Counted from the first letter of the stretch, positions 25,403-34,171 are shown. The stretch is 38,022 bases of DNA from Deltaproteobacteria bacterium HGW-Deltaproteobacteria-3 (GCA_002841785.1 PHAW01000008.1:1-38022), one strand, 5' to 3'. The notes: generated by a model from the letters alone, not told the origin. A program made the numbers and translations.

Positions 25403-25717
25403 TTATTTCACAACCAGATCGTTTTTCACATCTTTAACACCCTCAACCCGGCGGGCAATTTCCCCTGCCTTTGCAACGCTCTGCTGTGAATCGACAAAGC
25501 CGCTCAACTGAACCACCCCTTTGTACGTCTTCACATTGATCTGCAAAGTTTTCAGCTTGTCTTCCTCTAGGATTCCGGCCTTGATTTTGGTTGTGATGAC
25601 GGAGTCATCGATATACTGGCCGGTGCTTTCGCTTTTTTGGGTGGATGCGCACCCCATGAATACAGTGATCAATCCGGCACAGATCAACAAATTAACAATA
25701 CGGTGCAGTTTGCTCAT
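25403..25717 (-). CDS. BON-domain lipoprotein
   Basis: The 104-residue protein has a lipoprotein signal with Cys23 (VFMGC|AST). One BON domain follows: DDSVITTKIKAGILEEDKLKTLQINVKTYKGVVQLSGFVDS...VEGVKDVKNDLVVK. This is the DolP/OsmY-type unit that binds anionic lipid. ATG 25717 has AAGGAGAAGTG before it. It is closed by a strong terminator and is probably monocistronic, the fourth BON unit of the window after the triple-BON protein at 7.2 kb. Confidence 0.88.
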   Translation of the reverse strand: MSKLHRIVNLLICAGLITVFMGCASTQKSESTGQYIDDSVITTKIKAGILEEDKLKTLQINVKTYKGVVQLSGFVDSQQSVAKAGEIARRVEGVKDVKNDLVVK

Positions 25718-25839
25718 GACACTTCTCCTTCCTGTTGTTTGTTTACAAACAGTTCCGCCAGCTTCTACCGATTGTTTTCCCACCCTTTATTCCTTGACGG
25801 GATAGCGCTGACCGCCTCTGCTTCCGGCGTAAGAGCAGC

Positions 25840-26517
25840 TCAATTGAAATCGAAATGTATGTCATCAAAAGCAATAACGACCCCCTTCGGCTCAAACGGC
25901 AAGGGAGCCATTTTCTTTTGCGCCACGGGGGCAGACTTTTCATTGCCCCCGAAAGCAAAGGTTATTTCCGCCATGGCCCCCACATTGCGATAGGTGTCCT
26001 GCATAACCTCGGTGACCAGATAATCGCGGACATCAAGCCTGAATCCGACAGTATCCGTCATTGCATATTTCACTCCCGCGCCGACATTAAAAGCAGCCAT
26101 GCCCCCGGTCGATATCCTGGGGCTGTAGTGCGATCCGCCCGCACCGGCGACGACATAGGGGGTGAATGTGCTATCGGGCATAAAATGATACACAGCATCG
26201 ATATGATAAAAAATCAGATTCACTCTATCCATGGGACTTCCGGACCGTCCTTCCGTAAAACCCGTTCTTGTTCTGCCATCAACCCTGGTTGCGACAACTT
26301 CCACCGCGGTTTCCAGGCCGAAATGTTTGGCGAAATTGTAGCCGCTTCGTCCGCCAAACAAGGGGGTGTTCTTCAGTTCCTGATCGCTTTTGAAAGAGTA
26401 GTACCCCCCGAAGGGGGCCACTTCAACCGACTCTGCCCGTGTTTCTGCACGAGCATGTACAGAGGAAAAAAGAACAAAACCACCCGCCATCAGAAGTGCT
26501 GGATATATTGATTTCAC
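25840..26517 (-). CDS. Outer-membrane beta-barrel protein that has lost its OmpA domain
   Basis: The 225-residue protein has a signal peptide (KSIYPALLMAGGFVLFSSVHARA) and an OmpA/OprF-type barrel: APFGGYYSFKSDQELKNT, GLETAVEVVATR, FYHIDAVYHFMPDSTFTPYVVAGAGGSHYS, VGAGVKYAMTDTVGFRLDVRDYLV. GTG 26517 is preferred (AAGGAG eight bases upstream). The reading frame stops after IAFDDIHFDFN, exactly where an OmpA peptidoglycan-binding domain normally begins. After the TGA the same frame reads AALTPEAEAV, a clear domain remnant, and then runs out. This is a truncated gene, and its membrane barrel may still be made. Confidence 0.78.
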   Translation of the reverse strand: MKSIYPALLMAGGFVLFSSVHARAETRAESVEVAPFGGYYSFKSDQELKNTPLFGGRSGYNFAKHFGLETAVEVVATRVDGRTRTGFTEGRSGSPMDRVNLIFYHIDAVYHFMPDSTFTPYVVAGAGGSHYSPRISTGGMAAFNVGAGVKYAMTDTVGFRLDVRDYLVTEVMQDTYRNVGAMAEITFAFGGNEKSAPVAQKKMAPLPFEPKGVVIAFDDIHFDFN

Positions 26518-26764
26518 AATCCAATCTCCTTGAATATTCTCGCGCATTGCTTTGTTTTTTTTCAATTCTTTCAACAAGATTGGCGGCTTTGAAGATGGGC
26601 ATCCAGGAGAGAGGCTGGATTGTGAAAATAACAGCTCTTTCCTTTTGCCACACTTTCCCGTCGGATACCTTGTGCCGTGAGGAGCAGGCACGTTCCTCGC
26701 GAGTTCGTTATGATAGCCGCGCCAAACGGGGCACGTTCTGCCAGGCAAGATTTGCAGTCCCAGC

Positions 26765-26820
26765 CGTAGGCAGGGGGAAGCCGCGCATAAAAACGCACGC
26801 TTCCCTGCCTACGTTTTTTT
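26765..26820 (+). terminator. Plus-strand intrinsic terminator facing the ompA 3' end
   Basis: CGTAGGCAGGG...GAAGC pairs with GCTTCCCTGCCTACG (stem about 15 bp, one bulge), followed at once by seven T residues on the plus strand. No plus-strand gene is known upstream. The rest of the 304-bp gap at 26518-26821 shows no gene. It may protect ompA from antisense transcription or end a small RNA. Confidence 0.6.
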
Positions 26821-26821
26821 G

Positions 26822-27862
26822 TTACTTCACAGGACGCGTGGCCGTAATTTTCTCGATCTCCACCCGGCGATTGGGCGCCAGACATTTGATCAAGGCAACA
26901 TTTTTCTTGCCAGTGCAGCTCGCGATCGGGCTTGACTTGCCCTTGCCTTTTGCCACCAGTCGCTCCGCCTTGACTCCCCTGCCTACCAGATATTTTTTTA
27001 TCGCCTGTGCGCGGCGCTCTGACAGTTTCTGGTTGTATGTGTCGGAGCCGATACGATCGGTGTAGCCAACAATAAGGACGTCATCTATCGTGCTGTCGTT
27101 CATGAGAACGTTGGCGATTTCGTCCAGCTTCGGTTGCGACTTCTGCAATTCAGCGCTGTCAAAGGCAAATAGCTCCGTTACCGAGAGGGTATATTTTTGA
27201 AAACGCGGAGCCGGGGGCGGGACCACTACTGGAGCCGGGGCGGGAACAGGAACCGGAACAGGCTCGGCCACTACTGCTTTAGCAACAGGCTCCGGTGCCG
27301 GTTCCTCGGCGCGCGGAGCAGCAGGGGGAGCCCCGCCGAACCGGAAAACCAGGCCGGCCGAGATAAGATCGATGTCGCCATCGTTGCCAACGGCATCGTC
27401 GATCCGGTAGCCGCCCCCGACAAAGGAGTCTTCGACTTTGGCGTAATTCGCCCCGACCCGGCCAAAGGCGGAAAATTTTTCGGTAATGGGCAGAATGCCG
27501 ACCACGTCAAGATTCACGCCCTTGATTTTGATGTTGCCGCTCAGGGTTCCCGGCGGCAATCCGGTTGCAGTGAAATCAAACTTTCCCAGATCGAAATAAC
27601 CGCCTTCGAGGGCAAGATACTTGTTGAACTGATAGCCGCCAAACAGCTTAAAGCCAAGGTCGCGGTTGTCATCTTCGAACCCGGTGGTGGTAAAACCCGC
27701 TCCCGCCAGACTGTTGACAATCCTCTCCTCGTCGATTGTCGCGCGCGATTGGCCGATGTTGCCACCGATGTACAAGCCCGAATCATCGGCCATCGCAAAT
27801 GGGGCGGCAACTGCAGTGAGTGCCACCAACCCGAGTGTCACTGAGGCTCTTATCATTTTCAT
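26822..27862 (-). CDS. ompA: OmpA-family outer-membrane protein with a shortened barrel
   Basis: The 346-residue protein has a signal peptide (cleavage after AMA, residue 25). An N-terminal barrel follows (GLYIGGNIGQSRATID, LGFKLFGGYQFNKYLALEGGYFDLG), then a proline-rich hinge (residues about 180-220), and a C-terminal OmpA domain (LFAFDSAELQKSQPKLDEIA; VGYTDRIGSDTYNQKLSERRAQAI; APNRRVEIE). It anchors the outer membrane to peptidoglycan. The barrel reads ...KVEDSFVGGGYRIDDAVGNDGDIDLISAG... with a block of about 40 residues (two barrel strands with a WERY-type motif) missing just before YRIDD. The loss is in frame. It lies under its own promoter. Confidence 0.85.
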   Translation of the reverse strand: MKMIRASVTLGLVALTAVAAPFAMADDSGLYIGGNIGQSRATIDEERIVNSLAGAGFTTTGFEDDNRDLGFKLFGGYQFNKYLALEGGYFDLGKFDFTATGLPPGTLSGNIKIKGVNLDVVGILPITEKFSAFGRVGANYAKVEDSFVGGGYRIDDAVGNDGDIDLISAGLVFRFGGAPPAAPRAEEPAPEPVAKAVVAEPVPVPVPAPAPVVVPPPAPRFQKYTLSVTELFAFDSAELQKSQPKLDEIANVLMNDSTIDDVLIVGYTDRIGSDTYNQKLSERRAQAIKKYLVGRGVKAERLVAKGKGKSSPIASCTGKKNVALIKCLAPNRRVEIEKITATRPVK

Positions 27863-27892
27863 GGTTTTCTCCTGGAGGATTTAAAAACTCCC

Positions 27893-27932
27893 GCGCATGT
27901 TGCCTGTATCCAACATGCGCAATATCTGTCAA
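27893..27932 (-). promoter_or_regulatory. Probable ompA promoter with overlapping operator-like repeat
   Basis: Minus strand TTGACA (27932-27927) is followed after 17 nt by ATACAG (27909-27904). A perfect 10-bp inverted repeat (GCGCATGTTG at 27893-27902, inverse at 27911-27920) covers the -10 region and spacer. The -10 is a weak match. Confidence 0.45.
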
Positions 27933-27933
27933 T

Positions 27934-27990
27934 CCCTTCTGCCTCCATGATCACGTCAGCTTGCACACGCAATCAAGATCGGCAGAAGGG
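27934..27990. repeat. 10-bp inverted repeat downstream of the DUF3494 gene
   Basis: CCCTTCTGCC (27934-27943) and GGCAGAAGGG (27981-27990) are perfect inverses separated by 37 bp. The element lies between the stop of the DUF3494 lipoprotein and the ompA promoter. There is no T tract, so it is a structured 3' end or a binding site rather than a clear terminator. Confidence 0.45.
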
Positions 27991-28011
27991 ACGTTGCTCA
28001 TACCGCATTCC

Positions 28012-29793
28012 TTACGGAGCAGGCACGTTAACCGTATTGGTGTCCAAAGCAATCGTGCCGGCAGTGATCGCTCCGGTCAATATCCTGCCGTTTATCACGG
28101 CGCCAGTCACGCCAGTGGTATCCCTGCCGGCCACTATGGTTCCATAAAAGATCGTGCCCACGCCGATAGTCGCATCGGAAGTAGGAACCCAAAACACGTT
28201 CTTGGCCTGCGCGCTGTTGGCCAGCGAAACACTGGCACCCGTCGTCAACGAGGAGCCGATCTGGAAAACCCATACGGCATCCGCGTCGCCCCCTGCGTCA
28301 AGAACGAGAGGGGTCGCGACCGACATCGTGCTGCCAGAGGTATAGGTGCCAGGGGGAATTCCTAAAGGATATAAGGCGCCCAAGTCTTCGCCAGCATTTA
28401 TGGTTGTTCCCGGCGGCAAAGTCTTGGCAAAGTTATAAGCGACCAGCAGGTCGGCCCTGGCCTGTGCGGACTCTGCATCGTTGATGTGGATGGCGCCGTT
28501 CACCACACCCGGCGGAAATCCAGTCATTGAAGTGCCTGGATCCAACGAAACATCCCCGTTAATCACGGTGGGGCCTGTATTGGTGATCGCGGAGGTTGCC
28601 ATGATCCCGAAAGTGCTGGCCGAGCCAAGGTTTACGGCCCCCGGCGCCAAACCGGTCCCGGTTGTAAAGGTCCACACATAATTACTTGCCAGAGCATTGC
28701 CTGCCAGGTCCTTGGCCCCGGTGGTAATCGTGCCGGTATAGATGGAGCTGGGCAGAAGATTGGCGTCTGGCATAAAGGTCGCAATGTTGGTCAAGGCATC
28801 ATAGGATACTAGTCCTCCTGGTATGGGTAGGCCAGGCCCAGTCACGGTAAAGGTGATGTTGGTGATCGTTACCGGGTCCATCGCCTCGCTGAAGGTGGCG
28901 GTGACGATCTGGTTAAGGGGCACATTGATTGCGCCATTAACAGGAACCGTAGAAAGCACTGTGGGGGGGGTGGTATCTGGGTCAGACCCGGTTGACCAGG
29001 ACCAGACATACGCTGCGATCATGGCATTGCCTGCCAGATCCTTGGACGCGATGCTGATCGTTGAGGTAAAGAGGGTATTGGCTGCGAAAACGCCTCCGGT
29101 GGGGGTAAAGGTCGCGGTCTTGCTGGCGACGGAATACGTCACCGTGCCTGATACGGGAACGCCAAGGGTTGTGTTCTGCACCGTAAAGGAAGGCGGTGTG
29201 GTGATGGTTAACGGGTTCATCGCTTCATTAAAAATTGCGGTGGAGATTCTGTTCGTGGGCAACCCTGTGGCGCCGGCCGTTGTCCCAGATATGCCGTAGA
29301 CACCCGTGGCAATAACAAAGGGTGCGGTGGTGTCCGCGGTCGCTCCGGTGGTAAAGGTCCAGACATAGTTGTTGGCCAGGGGTGTGCCTGCCGTGTCCGT
29401 TGCCGCCGTGGTAATCGTGGCGGTATAGAGGGTGCTGGCCAGAAGATCGGCAGCCGGCAGGGTAAGGGTTGCCACATTGCCGGTCGTTACATAGGTGACC
29501 GTCCCGCCGGCAACAACCGTTCCGCCTTGGGCCAGGGTAAAGCTTGCCGTGGTGAGGGAAGCGGGCGCCATCGCCTTGCTGAAGGCGGCGGTGATTATTT
29601 TTGTGTTGATCGGTACGCCGGTGGCATTATTGAGCGGAGCCACGGCGGTTACGGTGGGCGCGATTACTGCATCGCCGCTTCCTAGAACAGGAGCTTGCCC
29701 GTCACTCCCTCCCCCTCCACAGCCTGTAATGGAAAAAACACTCAGAATTAGAATAAACAAAAGATACATTTGCCGAGCCTTAAATATTTTCAT
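28012..29793 (-). CDS. Surface lipoprotein with Ig-like (Big_5) repeats and DUF3494 domain
   Basis: The 593-residue protein is a lipoprotein (SITGC, Cys25, then a glycine-rich start). Three SbsA-type Ig-like repeats follow at about 45-155, 155-270 and 273-385, each ending YVWTFTTG or YVWSWSTG. A C-terminal DUF3494 domain is at about 390-593 (INGDVSLDPGTSMTGFPPG; AYNFAKTLPPGTTI; GTIVAGRDTTGVTGAVINGRILTGAI). DUF3494 is known from ice-binding and ice-adhesion proteins but also occurs in bacteria not exposed to ice, where it is thought to be adhesive. ATG 29793 follows AAGGAGGGG. A sigma-54 promoter and enhancer palindrome lie 320-470 bp upstream. Confidence 0.88.
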   Translation of the reverse strand: MKIFKARQMYLLFILILSVFSITGCGGGGSDGQAPVLGSGDAVIAPTVTAVAPLNNATGVPINTKIITAAFSKAMAPASLTTASFTLAQGGTVVAGGTVTYVTTGNVATLTLPAADLLASTLYTATITTAATDTAGTPLANNYVWTFTTGATADTTAPFVIATGVYGISGTTAGATGLPTNRISTAIFNEAMNPLTITTPPSFTVQNTTLGVPVSGTVTYSVASKTATFTPTGGVFAANTLFTSTISIASKDLAGNAMIAAYVWSWSTGSDPDTTPPTVLSTVPVNGAINVPLNQIVTATFSEAMDPVTITNITFTVTGPGLPIPGGLVSYDALTNIATFMPDANLLPSSIYTGTITTGAKDLAGNALASNYVWTFTTGTGLAPGAVNLGSASTFGIMATSAITNTGPTVINGDVSLDPGTSMTGFPPGVVNGAIHINDAESAQARADLLVAYNFAKTLPPGTTINAGEDLGALYPLGIPPGTYTSGSTMSVATPLVLDAGGDADAVWVFQIGSSLTTGASVSLANSAQAKNVFWVPTSDATIGVGTIFYGTIVAGRDTTGVTGAVINGRILTGAITAGTIALDTNTVNVPAP

Positions 29794-30113
29794 AAAAACC
29801 CCTCCTTCTCTCTCTTTTCCGCTTTAATTTACGGACAACCTCTTTGTTTCTCTTGCTTGTCTCTTCAAAAAAATCTCAAAAATGATAGTACAGCCACACC
29901 ATGTTCCTCCTCTCCACCATGGTCCGGCGGTGCCTCCTTGCGCGGTTTCCATACCAATGAAATAGTTGAATGCTCTGCAGCCAAATCCCCTGATTAAAAC
30001 TGCTTGCCTGGTAACCAGATGCAGCGATTGATCAAAACAGGTGCCGTTTCTAACGGTGCACCGATCGCACCCAAAGGAAACCTGCCTTGGCGTTTTTGTT
30101 AATGATATTGGTT

Positions 30114-30129
30114 AGCAGAATGCGTGCCA
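30114..30129 (-). promoter_or_regulatory. Sigma-54 promoter B, upstream of the DUF3494 gene
   Basis: Minus strand TGGCAC-GCATT-CTGCT has GG at 30128-30127 and GC at 30116-30115 with N10 between, as RpoN requires. The expected start is near 30103, so the leader to ATG 29793 is about 310 nt. The gap 29794-30372 holds this promoter, the palindrome at 30229-30261 and no gene that I can support. Confidence 0.75.
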
Positions 30130-30228
30130 GGAGTATTGGCGCAAAGACGGTAGTATCCATCGCACTGAAATGATTGATGTTTAACAGTAAACTGCAACGG
30201 GAAATGAATACTGTGGAGGGGGCTCTAG

Positions 30229-30261
30229 CCTGATATATCAGGAGACTCCTGATATATCAGG
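30229..30261. promoter_or_regulatory. Palindrome B: putative activator site (UAS)
   Basis: A perfect 16-bp inverted repeat, CCTGATATATCAGGAG with its inverse around A30245, contains the same core as the palindromes at 10.44 and 37.52 kb. Its centre is 117 bp from the GG of sigma-54 promoter B. Each half is itself nearly palindromic (CTGATATATCAG), suggesting two adjacent dimer sites. Confidence 0.7.
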
Positions 30262-30372
30262 AGACTCTCGCGGCGCTGCGTCTCCTCGATGCATTTTCCC
30301 GGAGTGTAAAGGGGTTGAAACAAAAAGTGAACATTACGAGAACGTGATACAGACGGCTTGGTCAGGCTTACT

Positions 30373-31401
30373 TCACATGAGCCAGCGTTTTTTCAGCAAG
30401 AGATATGAAAATAAAGAGGTTATCAGGCCGACTGAACAGAGATATATCCATTCCAGAGGAAAAGTCGATATTCCGCCACCCTCCAGCAGGATTGCCTTGA
30501 TTGGCCCATAAAACTGATAGGAAGGCAATACCGGAGCAAAGGAATGCAGTTTTTGCGAAAAATCGGATAACGCGGAAGGAAGCAGCAGGGGCAGATAAAA
30601 AAGGACGCCCAAGGTCCTGGCACTTGCCTGCGTGCGGCATAAAAAGCCCAAGAATATGCCAAACGAGCTGAAGCAGAAACTCCCAACTCCTATGAAGGCA
30701 AAATAACTCAGGCTGTCTTCAATTTCAAATTTACCCAGGAGATGCAGGAAGATAACCGCCAGGTGGATTAAAATCATCCCTAAGAACAACTTGGCAAGCA
30801 ACCACTCACATTCACGCACCGGGGTTTGCAACAGGCCAAGGAGCAATTTTTTCTCTTTTTCCTCGGCAATTTGCGCAGGAATCACAATGAAGCCGACCAG
30901 TAAAACCAACATTAAAATCCAGGTGGGCAGCGTCTGTCTTTGGATCCCGCTATCACGCAGAGACCTGATGTCAGCAAGCCAGTTTTTGCTCTTCCCTTCC
31001 ACGGCTATTTGCAAGGCGGAAAATCCTTCGACAATGGCAATGGTTCGAAACGAGGCTTTTTCCAAAACCAACAACTCTAAACTGTGCGGTTCCTTTTCAG
31101 ATTTCAGCAAAAACCCGTCTATTTTTTTTTCTTTTAACCATCTTCTTCCTTCCTCTTCAGTGGCAAGCCAAGAAATTACAAATAATTTGTCCGCTGCTTT
31201 CAAGCTTTCAATTATAACCGGAGAATATTCCACATGCTCAATGAGCCCGATCTGTATTGTTTGCAGCTTTTCATTTTTCTGATCGACGAATTGCAAGGAC
31301 AAAAAAACAAATAATGGAATAAATAATATGAGATAGATGGTCTTGTTTTTAAAGGCAATGGCCAAATCATTCAGCGTTAAGGTGACAATATTTCGTATCA
31401 T
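30373..31401 (-). CDS. ABC-2 type transporter permease
   Basis: The 342-residue protein has an N-terminal helix (TIYLILFIPLFVFLSLQFV), a large extracytoplasmic loop (residues 45-155) and five or six further helices (TWILMLVLLVGFIVIPAQIAEEKEKKLLLGLL, then SCF..GIFLGFLC). The EEKEKK-x-LLxL motif is typical of ABC-2 exporter permeases. It partners the ATPase that overlaps its start by four bases. The substrate is not predictable from sequence. It lies downstream of the hybrid kinase and ATPase on the same strand, so one transcript is possible. Confidence 0.85.
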   Translation of the reverse strand: MIRNIVTLTLNDLAIAFKNKTIYLILFIPLFVFLSLQFVDQKNEKLQTIQIGLIEHVEYSPVIIESLKAADKLFVISWLATEEEGRRWLKEKKIDGFLLKSEKEPHSLELLVLEKASFRTIAIVEGFSALQIAVEGKSKNWLADIRSLRDSGIQRQTLPTWILMLVLLVGFIVIPAQIAEEKEKKLLLGLLQTPVRECEWLLAKLFLGMILIHLAVIFLHLLGKFEIEDSLSYFAFIGVGSFCFSSFGIFLGFLCRTQASARTLGVLFYLPLLLPSALSDFSQKLHSFAPVLPSYQFYGPIKAILLEGGGISTFPLEWIYLCSVGLITSLFSYLLLKKRWLM

Positions 31402-32078
31402 GCGTAGAGATTCTCGTAAATTTTTGACTGGAAATATTCCTGGGGCGGGCCGTCAAAAACCAGACTTCCCTGATGCAGCAGCATGATGCGCGTGGCAAGG
31501 GTTTTGATCTCTTCGGGACGATGGGAGGTGAAGAGGATTGTTTTCCCTGAGGCATGGGTGCTTTTCAGCAGCCTGTACACCTCTTTCGTCATCTCGAAAT
31601 CCAGGCCGGAGGTTGGCTCATCAAAAAGAAGGACCGGCGGATCCGCCAAAAGAGTACGCCCGATGCTCACCCTTTGCTTTAAGCCCTTGGACAAAACCTG
31701 CACCTTGTTATGCCGATAGGTGAGCAGATTAAACTCTTTCAAGATTTCTTCTATGCGTGAAAAAGGTATTTGAAAAAGACGGGCAAAGAGTTTGAAGTTG
31801 TATTCGACGGAAAAAAAATCAAACAGGTTGGGCGTTTCCGGGACAAACCCGATCTTCCGCACCAACGCCATCCTGTTTTTCAGGTTGATCCCATCCACCA
31901 AAACCTCTCCGCTGTCGGGAATGATCCAACTGGCCAACATCTTCAGCAGCGTGGATTTCCCGGCCCCGTTATGCCCGACAACGGCAATCAACTCGCCTTG
32001 TTCCACTCCAAAGCTGGCCGGGAGAAGCCCTCTCGTTCCATTATAGACCTTCGCAAGCTTCTGAACCTCAATCAACAT
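31398..32078 (-). CDS. ABC transporter ATP-binding protein
   Basis: The 226-residue protein has Walker A GHNGAGKST (residues 35-43), signature LSKGLKQRVSIGR (129-141) and Walker B VLLFDEP (149-155), followed by the H-loop region TSHRPEE. The Q-loop position reads VPETPNLF, with E instead of Q as in many ABC-2 exporters. It powers the permease of the adjacent gene. The start at 32078 overlaps the 3' end of the kinase gene by 11 bp, which suggests cotranscription. Confidence 0.9.
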   Translation of the reverse strand: MLIEVQKLAKVYNGTRGLLPASFGVEQGELIAVVGHNGAGKSTLLKMLASWIIPDSGEVLVDGINLKNRMALVRKIGFVPETPNLFDFFSVEYNFKLFARLFQIPFSRIEEILKEFNLLTYRHNKVQVLSKGLKQRVSIGRTLLADPPVLLFDEPTSGLDFEMTKEVYRLLKSTHASGKTILFTSHRPEEIKTLATRIMLLHQGSLVFDGPPQEYFQSKIYENLYA

Positions 32079-34122
32079 GATAAATCTCCATCTTCTCCCT
32101 GTCAGCCAACGGGCTCGATGCGCTGTTCTTTCGGCTTCCCCTCAGCACCTCGGCCACTTTGACGCCCAGATCCTTCATCGAAAATGGCTTCTCGATAAAG
32201 TTCACGCCTTCGTCCATCACCCACTGAGCGCCTATCACGTTAACCGAGTAGCCGGACATGAACAGAATTTTCATATCGGGGCACAGGACGTGCAACCGTT
32301 CCGCCAAGTCTTTGCCGTTCATTCCCGGCATAACCACATCGGTGAGAAGAAGGTGGAGTTCGGCCATGTGTTCCTCGGCCAGGGCAATGGCCTCGTCCGG
32401 CGTGCCTGCCGCCAGCACCCGATACCCTAATTTTTCCAGCATCATTGTGCCCATCTTTAAGAGCGCAGGCTCGTCCTCCACCAACAGCACTGTCTCCCCC
32501 TGGCTTGGCGGGATTTCCACAGCCCTTTCCCGCCGGGCATCGACGACTTGCGCCGCTTCCCGGGGCAGGTACACCCTGAATGTCGATCCACATCCAGGTT
32601 CGCTGTAAACGTTAAGAAACCCGTTGTTCTGCTTAACGATGCCGTACACCATGGACAGTCCCAAACCCGTTCCCTGTCCGACCTCCTTGCTGGTGAAAAA
32701 CGGCTCGAAGATTTGGTCCTTGGTCTTCTTATCCATGCCGCAGCCATTGTCGCTGACGGCCAACAACGCATAGTCTCCGGGCACAAACCCGAGATGATCA
32801 GCGCAATAGGCCTCGTCAAAGACCGAGCTTCCCGTTTCTATCGTGATCTTGCCGATGCCGGCAATGGCGTCCCTCGCGTTGACACAAAGATTGGCCAGAA
32901 TCTGATCGACCTGGGTGGGGTCCATCTTCACCGGGCCCAGTCCCTTTTCGGGCAGCCAGACCAAATCGATGTCTTCGCCGATGAGCCGGCGCAGCATGGT
33001 AAGCATGCTCTCCACCGTTTGATTCAGATCAAGCGCCACGGGAATAATTGTCTGCTTACGGGCAAAAATCAGCAATTGCCGGGTAATATCCGTGGAACGG
33101 CGGGCGGCCTTAATGATTTCCTCAAGGTCACCATGCAGTGGCTGATCCGGATCCACCTTGCGCAGAGCCAGTTCCGCATACCCGAGAATCACGGTGAGCA
33201 TGTTGTTGTAATCGTGGGCAACTCCACCCGCGAGCAAACCAACCGCCTCCATCTTCTGGGCCTGCAGGAACTGGCCCTCCAATCGCAGATGCTCGGTGAT
33301 GTCCCGTCCTACGGCCACGTAGTTAACGATCTGCCCCAAAGCGTCGCGCACCGGCGAAATCGTGGTTTCCTCGGTGTAGAGAGTCCCGTCCTTGCGCTTG
33401 TTGACCATCCGGCCGCTCCAGGTTGTGCCGCCGGAGACGGTCTCCCACAGGTTGCGATACAACAGTTCGTCCTGCTCGCCGCTCTTGAGGATGCGCAGAT
33501 TCTGCCCGACGGCTTCCTCTCCGGAGTAGCCCGTCATCCGTTTGAAGGCCGGATTGACGAACTGGATGGTCCCCTGGGCATCGGTCACAAAAATGCCCTC
33601 GCCAACCTGCTCGATGGCCGCCATCAACCGCGTGCGCTCGGCCTTGGCCCGCTTTTGGGCGGTGATGTCGCGGATGTTGCACTGGATCACCTTGCTGTGA
33701 TCCACCAAGTACACATTGCTGACAAACTCCACGGCGATGGATTGCCCCTCTTGGGTTTCCAGCGGCAAATCCTCATAGCGGATGTATTCGTTATCTTGCA
33801 GGGCCTGAAAAGCATCCTTGGACGCGGCAATGTCTTTGAATACCCCGAGTTCCCAGATATGCTTCCCGCATAATGCCTCGTGGGAATACCCGAGCAACTG
33901 CAACAGGAAAGGATTGGCGTCAACCACCTTGCCCGTTACGGCATCAAGAATCAAGATCCCGTCCTTGGCCGACTCAAAGAGCCGGCGGTAGCGCTTTTCG
34001 GAATCTTGCAGCGCCTCCCCGGCATTCTCCTTTTCCAGCAAGGCCTTTTCCAGTCGGGCAATTTGCTTACTCAACTCGATGTTGGCGAGGAAAATTTGAT
34101 TCTCGGCATGCGTATCAGACAT
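32068..34122 (-). CDS. Hybrid sensor histidine kinase (PAS-PAS-HisKA-HATPase-REC)
   Basis: The 684-residue protein has no transmembrane segment, so it is cytoplasmic. It has PAS domains at about 45-160 and 165-285 and a HisKA domain with H303 (GGVAHDYNN). A HATPase follows (NLCVNARDAI near 411, DNGCGMD near 458, TGLGLSMVYG near 485), and a C-terminal receiver domain with D595 (LLLTDVVMPGMNG) and K645. The output partner is not encoded beside the kinase; the sigma-54 activator at the right end of the window is a candidate. ATG 34122 follows GAGG; the frame continues upstream without a start signal. Confidence 0.9.
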   Translation of the reverse strand: MSDTHAENQIFLANIELSKQIARLEKALLEKENAGEALQDSEKRYRRLFESAKDGILILDAVTGKVVDANPFLLQLLGYSHEALCGKHIWELGVFKDIAASKDAFQALQDNEYIRYEDLPLETQEGQSIAVEFVSNVYLVDHSKVIQCNIRDITAQKRAKAERTRLMAAIEQVGEGIFVTDAQGTIQFVNPAFKRMTGYSGEEAVGQNLRILKSGEQDELLYRNLWETVSGGTTWSGRMVNKRKDGTLYTEETTISPVRDALGQIVNYVAVGRDITEHLRLEGQFLQAQKMEAVGLLAGGVAHDYNNMLTVILGYAELALRKVDPDQPLHGDLEEIIKAARRSTDITRQLLIFARKQTIIPVALDLNQTVESMLTMLRRLIGEDIDLVWLPEKGLGPVKMDPTQVDQILANLCVNARDAIAGIGKITIETGSSVFDEAYCADHLGFVPGDYALLAVSDNGCGMDKKTKDQIFEPFFTSKEVGQGTGLGLSMVYGIVKQNNGFLNVYSEPGCGSTFRVYLPREAAQVVDARRERAVEIPPSQGETVLLVEDEPALLKMGTMMLEKLGYRVLAAGTPDEAIALAEEHMAELHLLLTDVVMPGMNGKDLAERLHVLCPDMKILFMSGYSVNVIGAQWVMDEGVNFIEKPFSMKDLGVKVAEVLRGSRKNSASSPLADREKMEIYHVD

Positions 34123-34171
34123 AGCAACAACCTCAATCTTCTTGCCGAAGGTTATCCGAGGGGCCGGCGAA

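Noticed and set aside
25840-25842. In-frame TGA as selenocysteine in the truncated barrel protein
   Set aside because: The reading frame after the TGA is OmpA-like for only about 10 residues and then stops. No selenoprotein of this family is known to me.
29794-30372. Riboswitch or small gene in the leader of the DUF3494 protein
   Set aside because: No GEMM-type cyclic-di-GMP core and no frame with a ribosome-binding site was found; only the sigma-54 module is supported.
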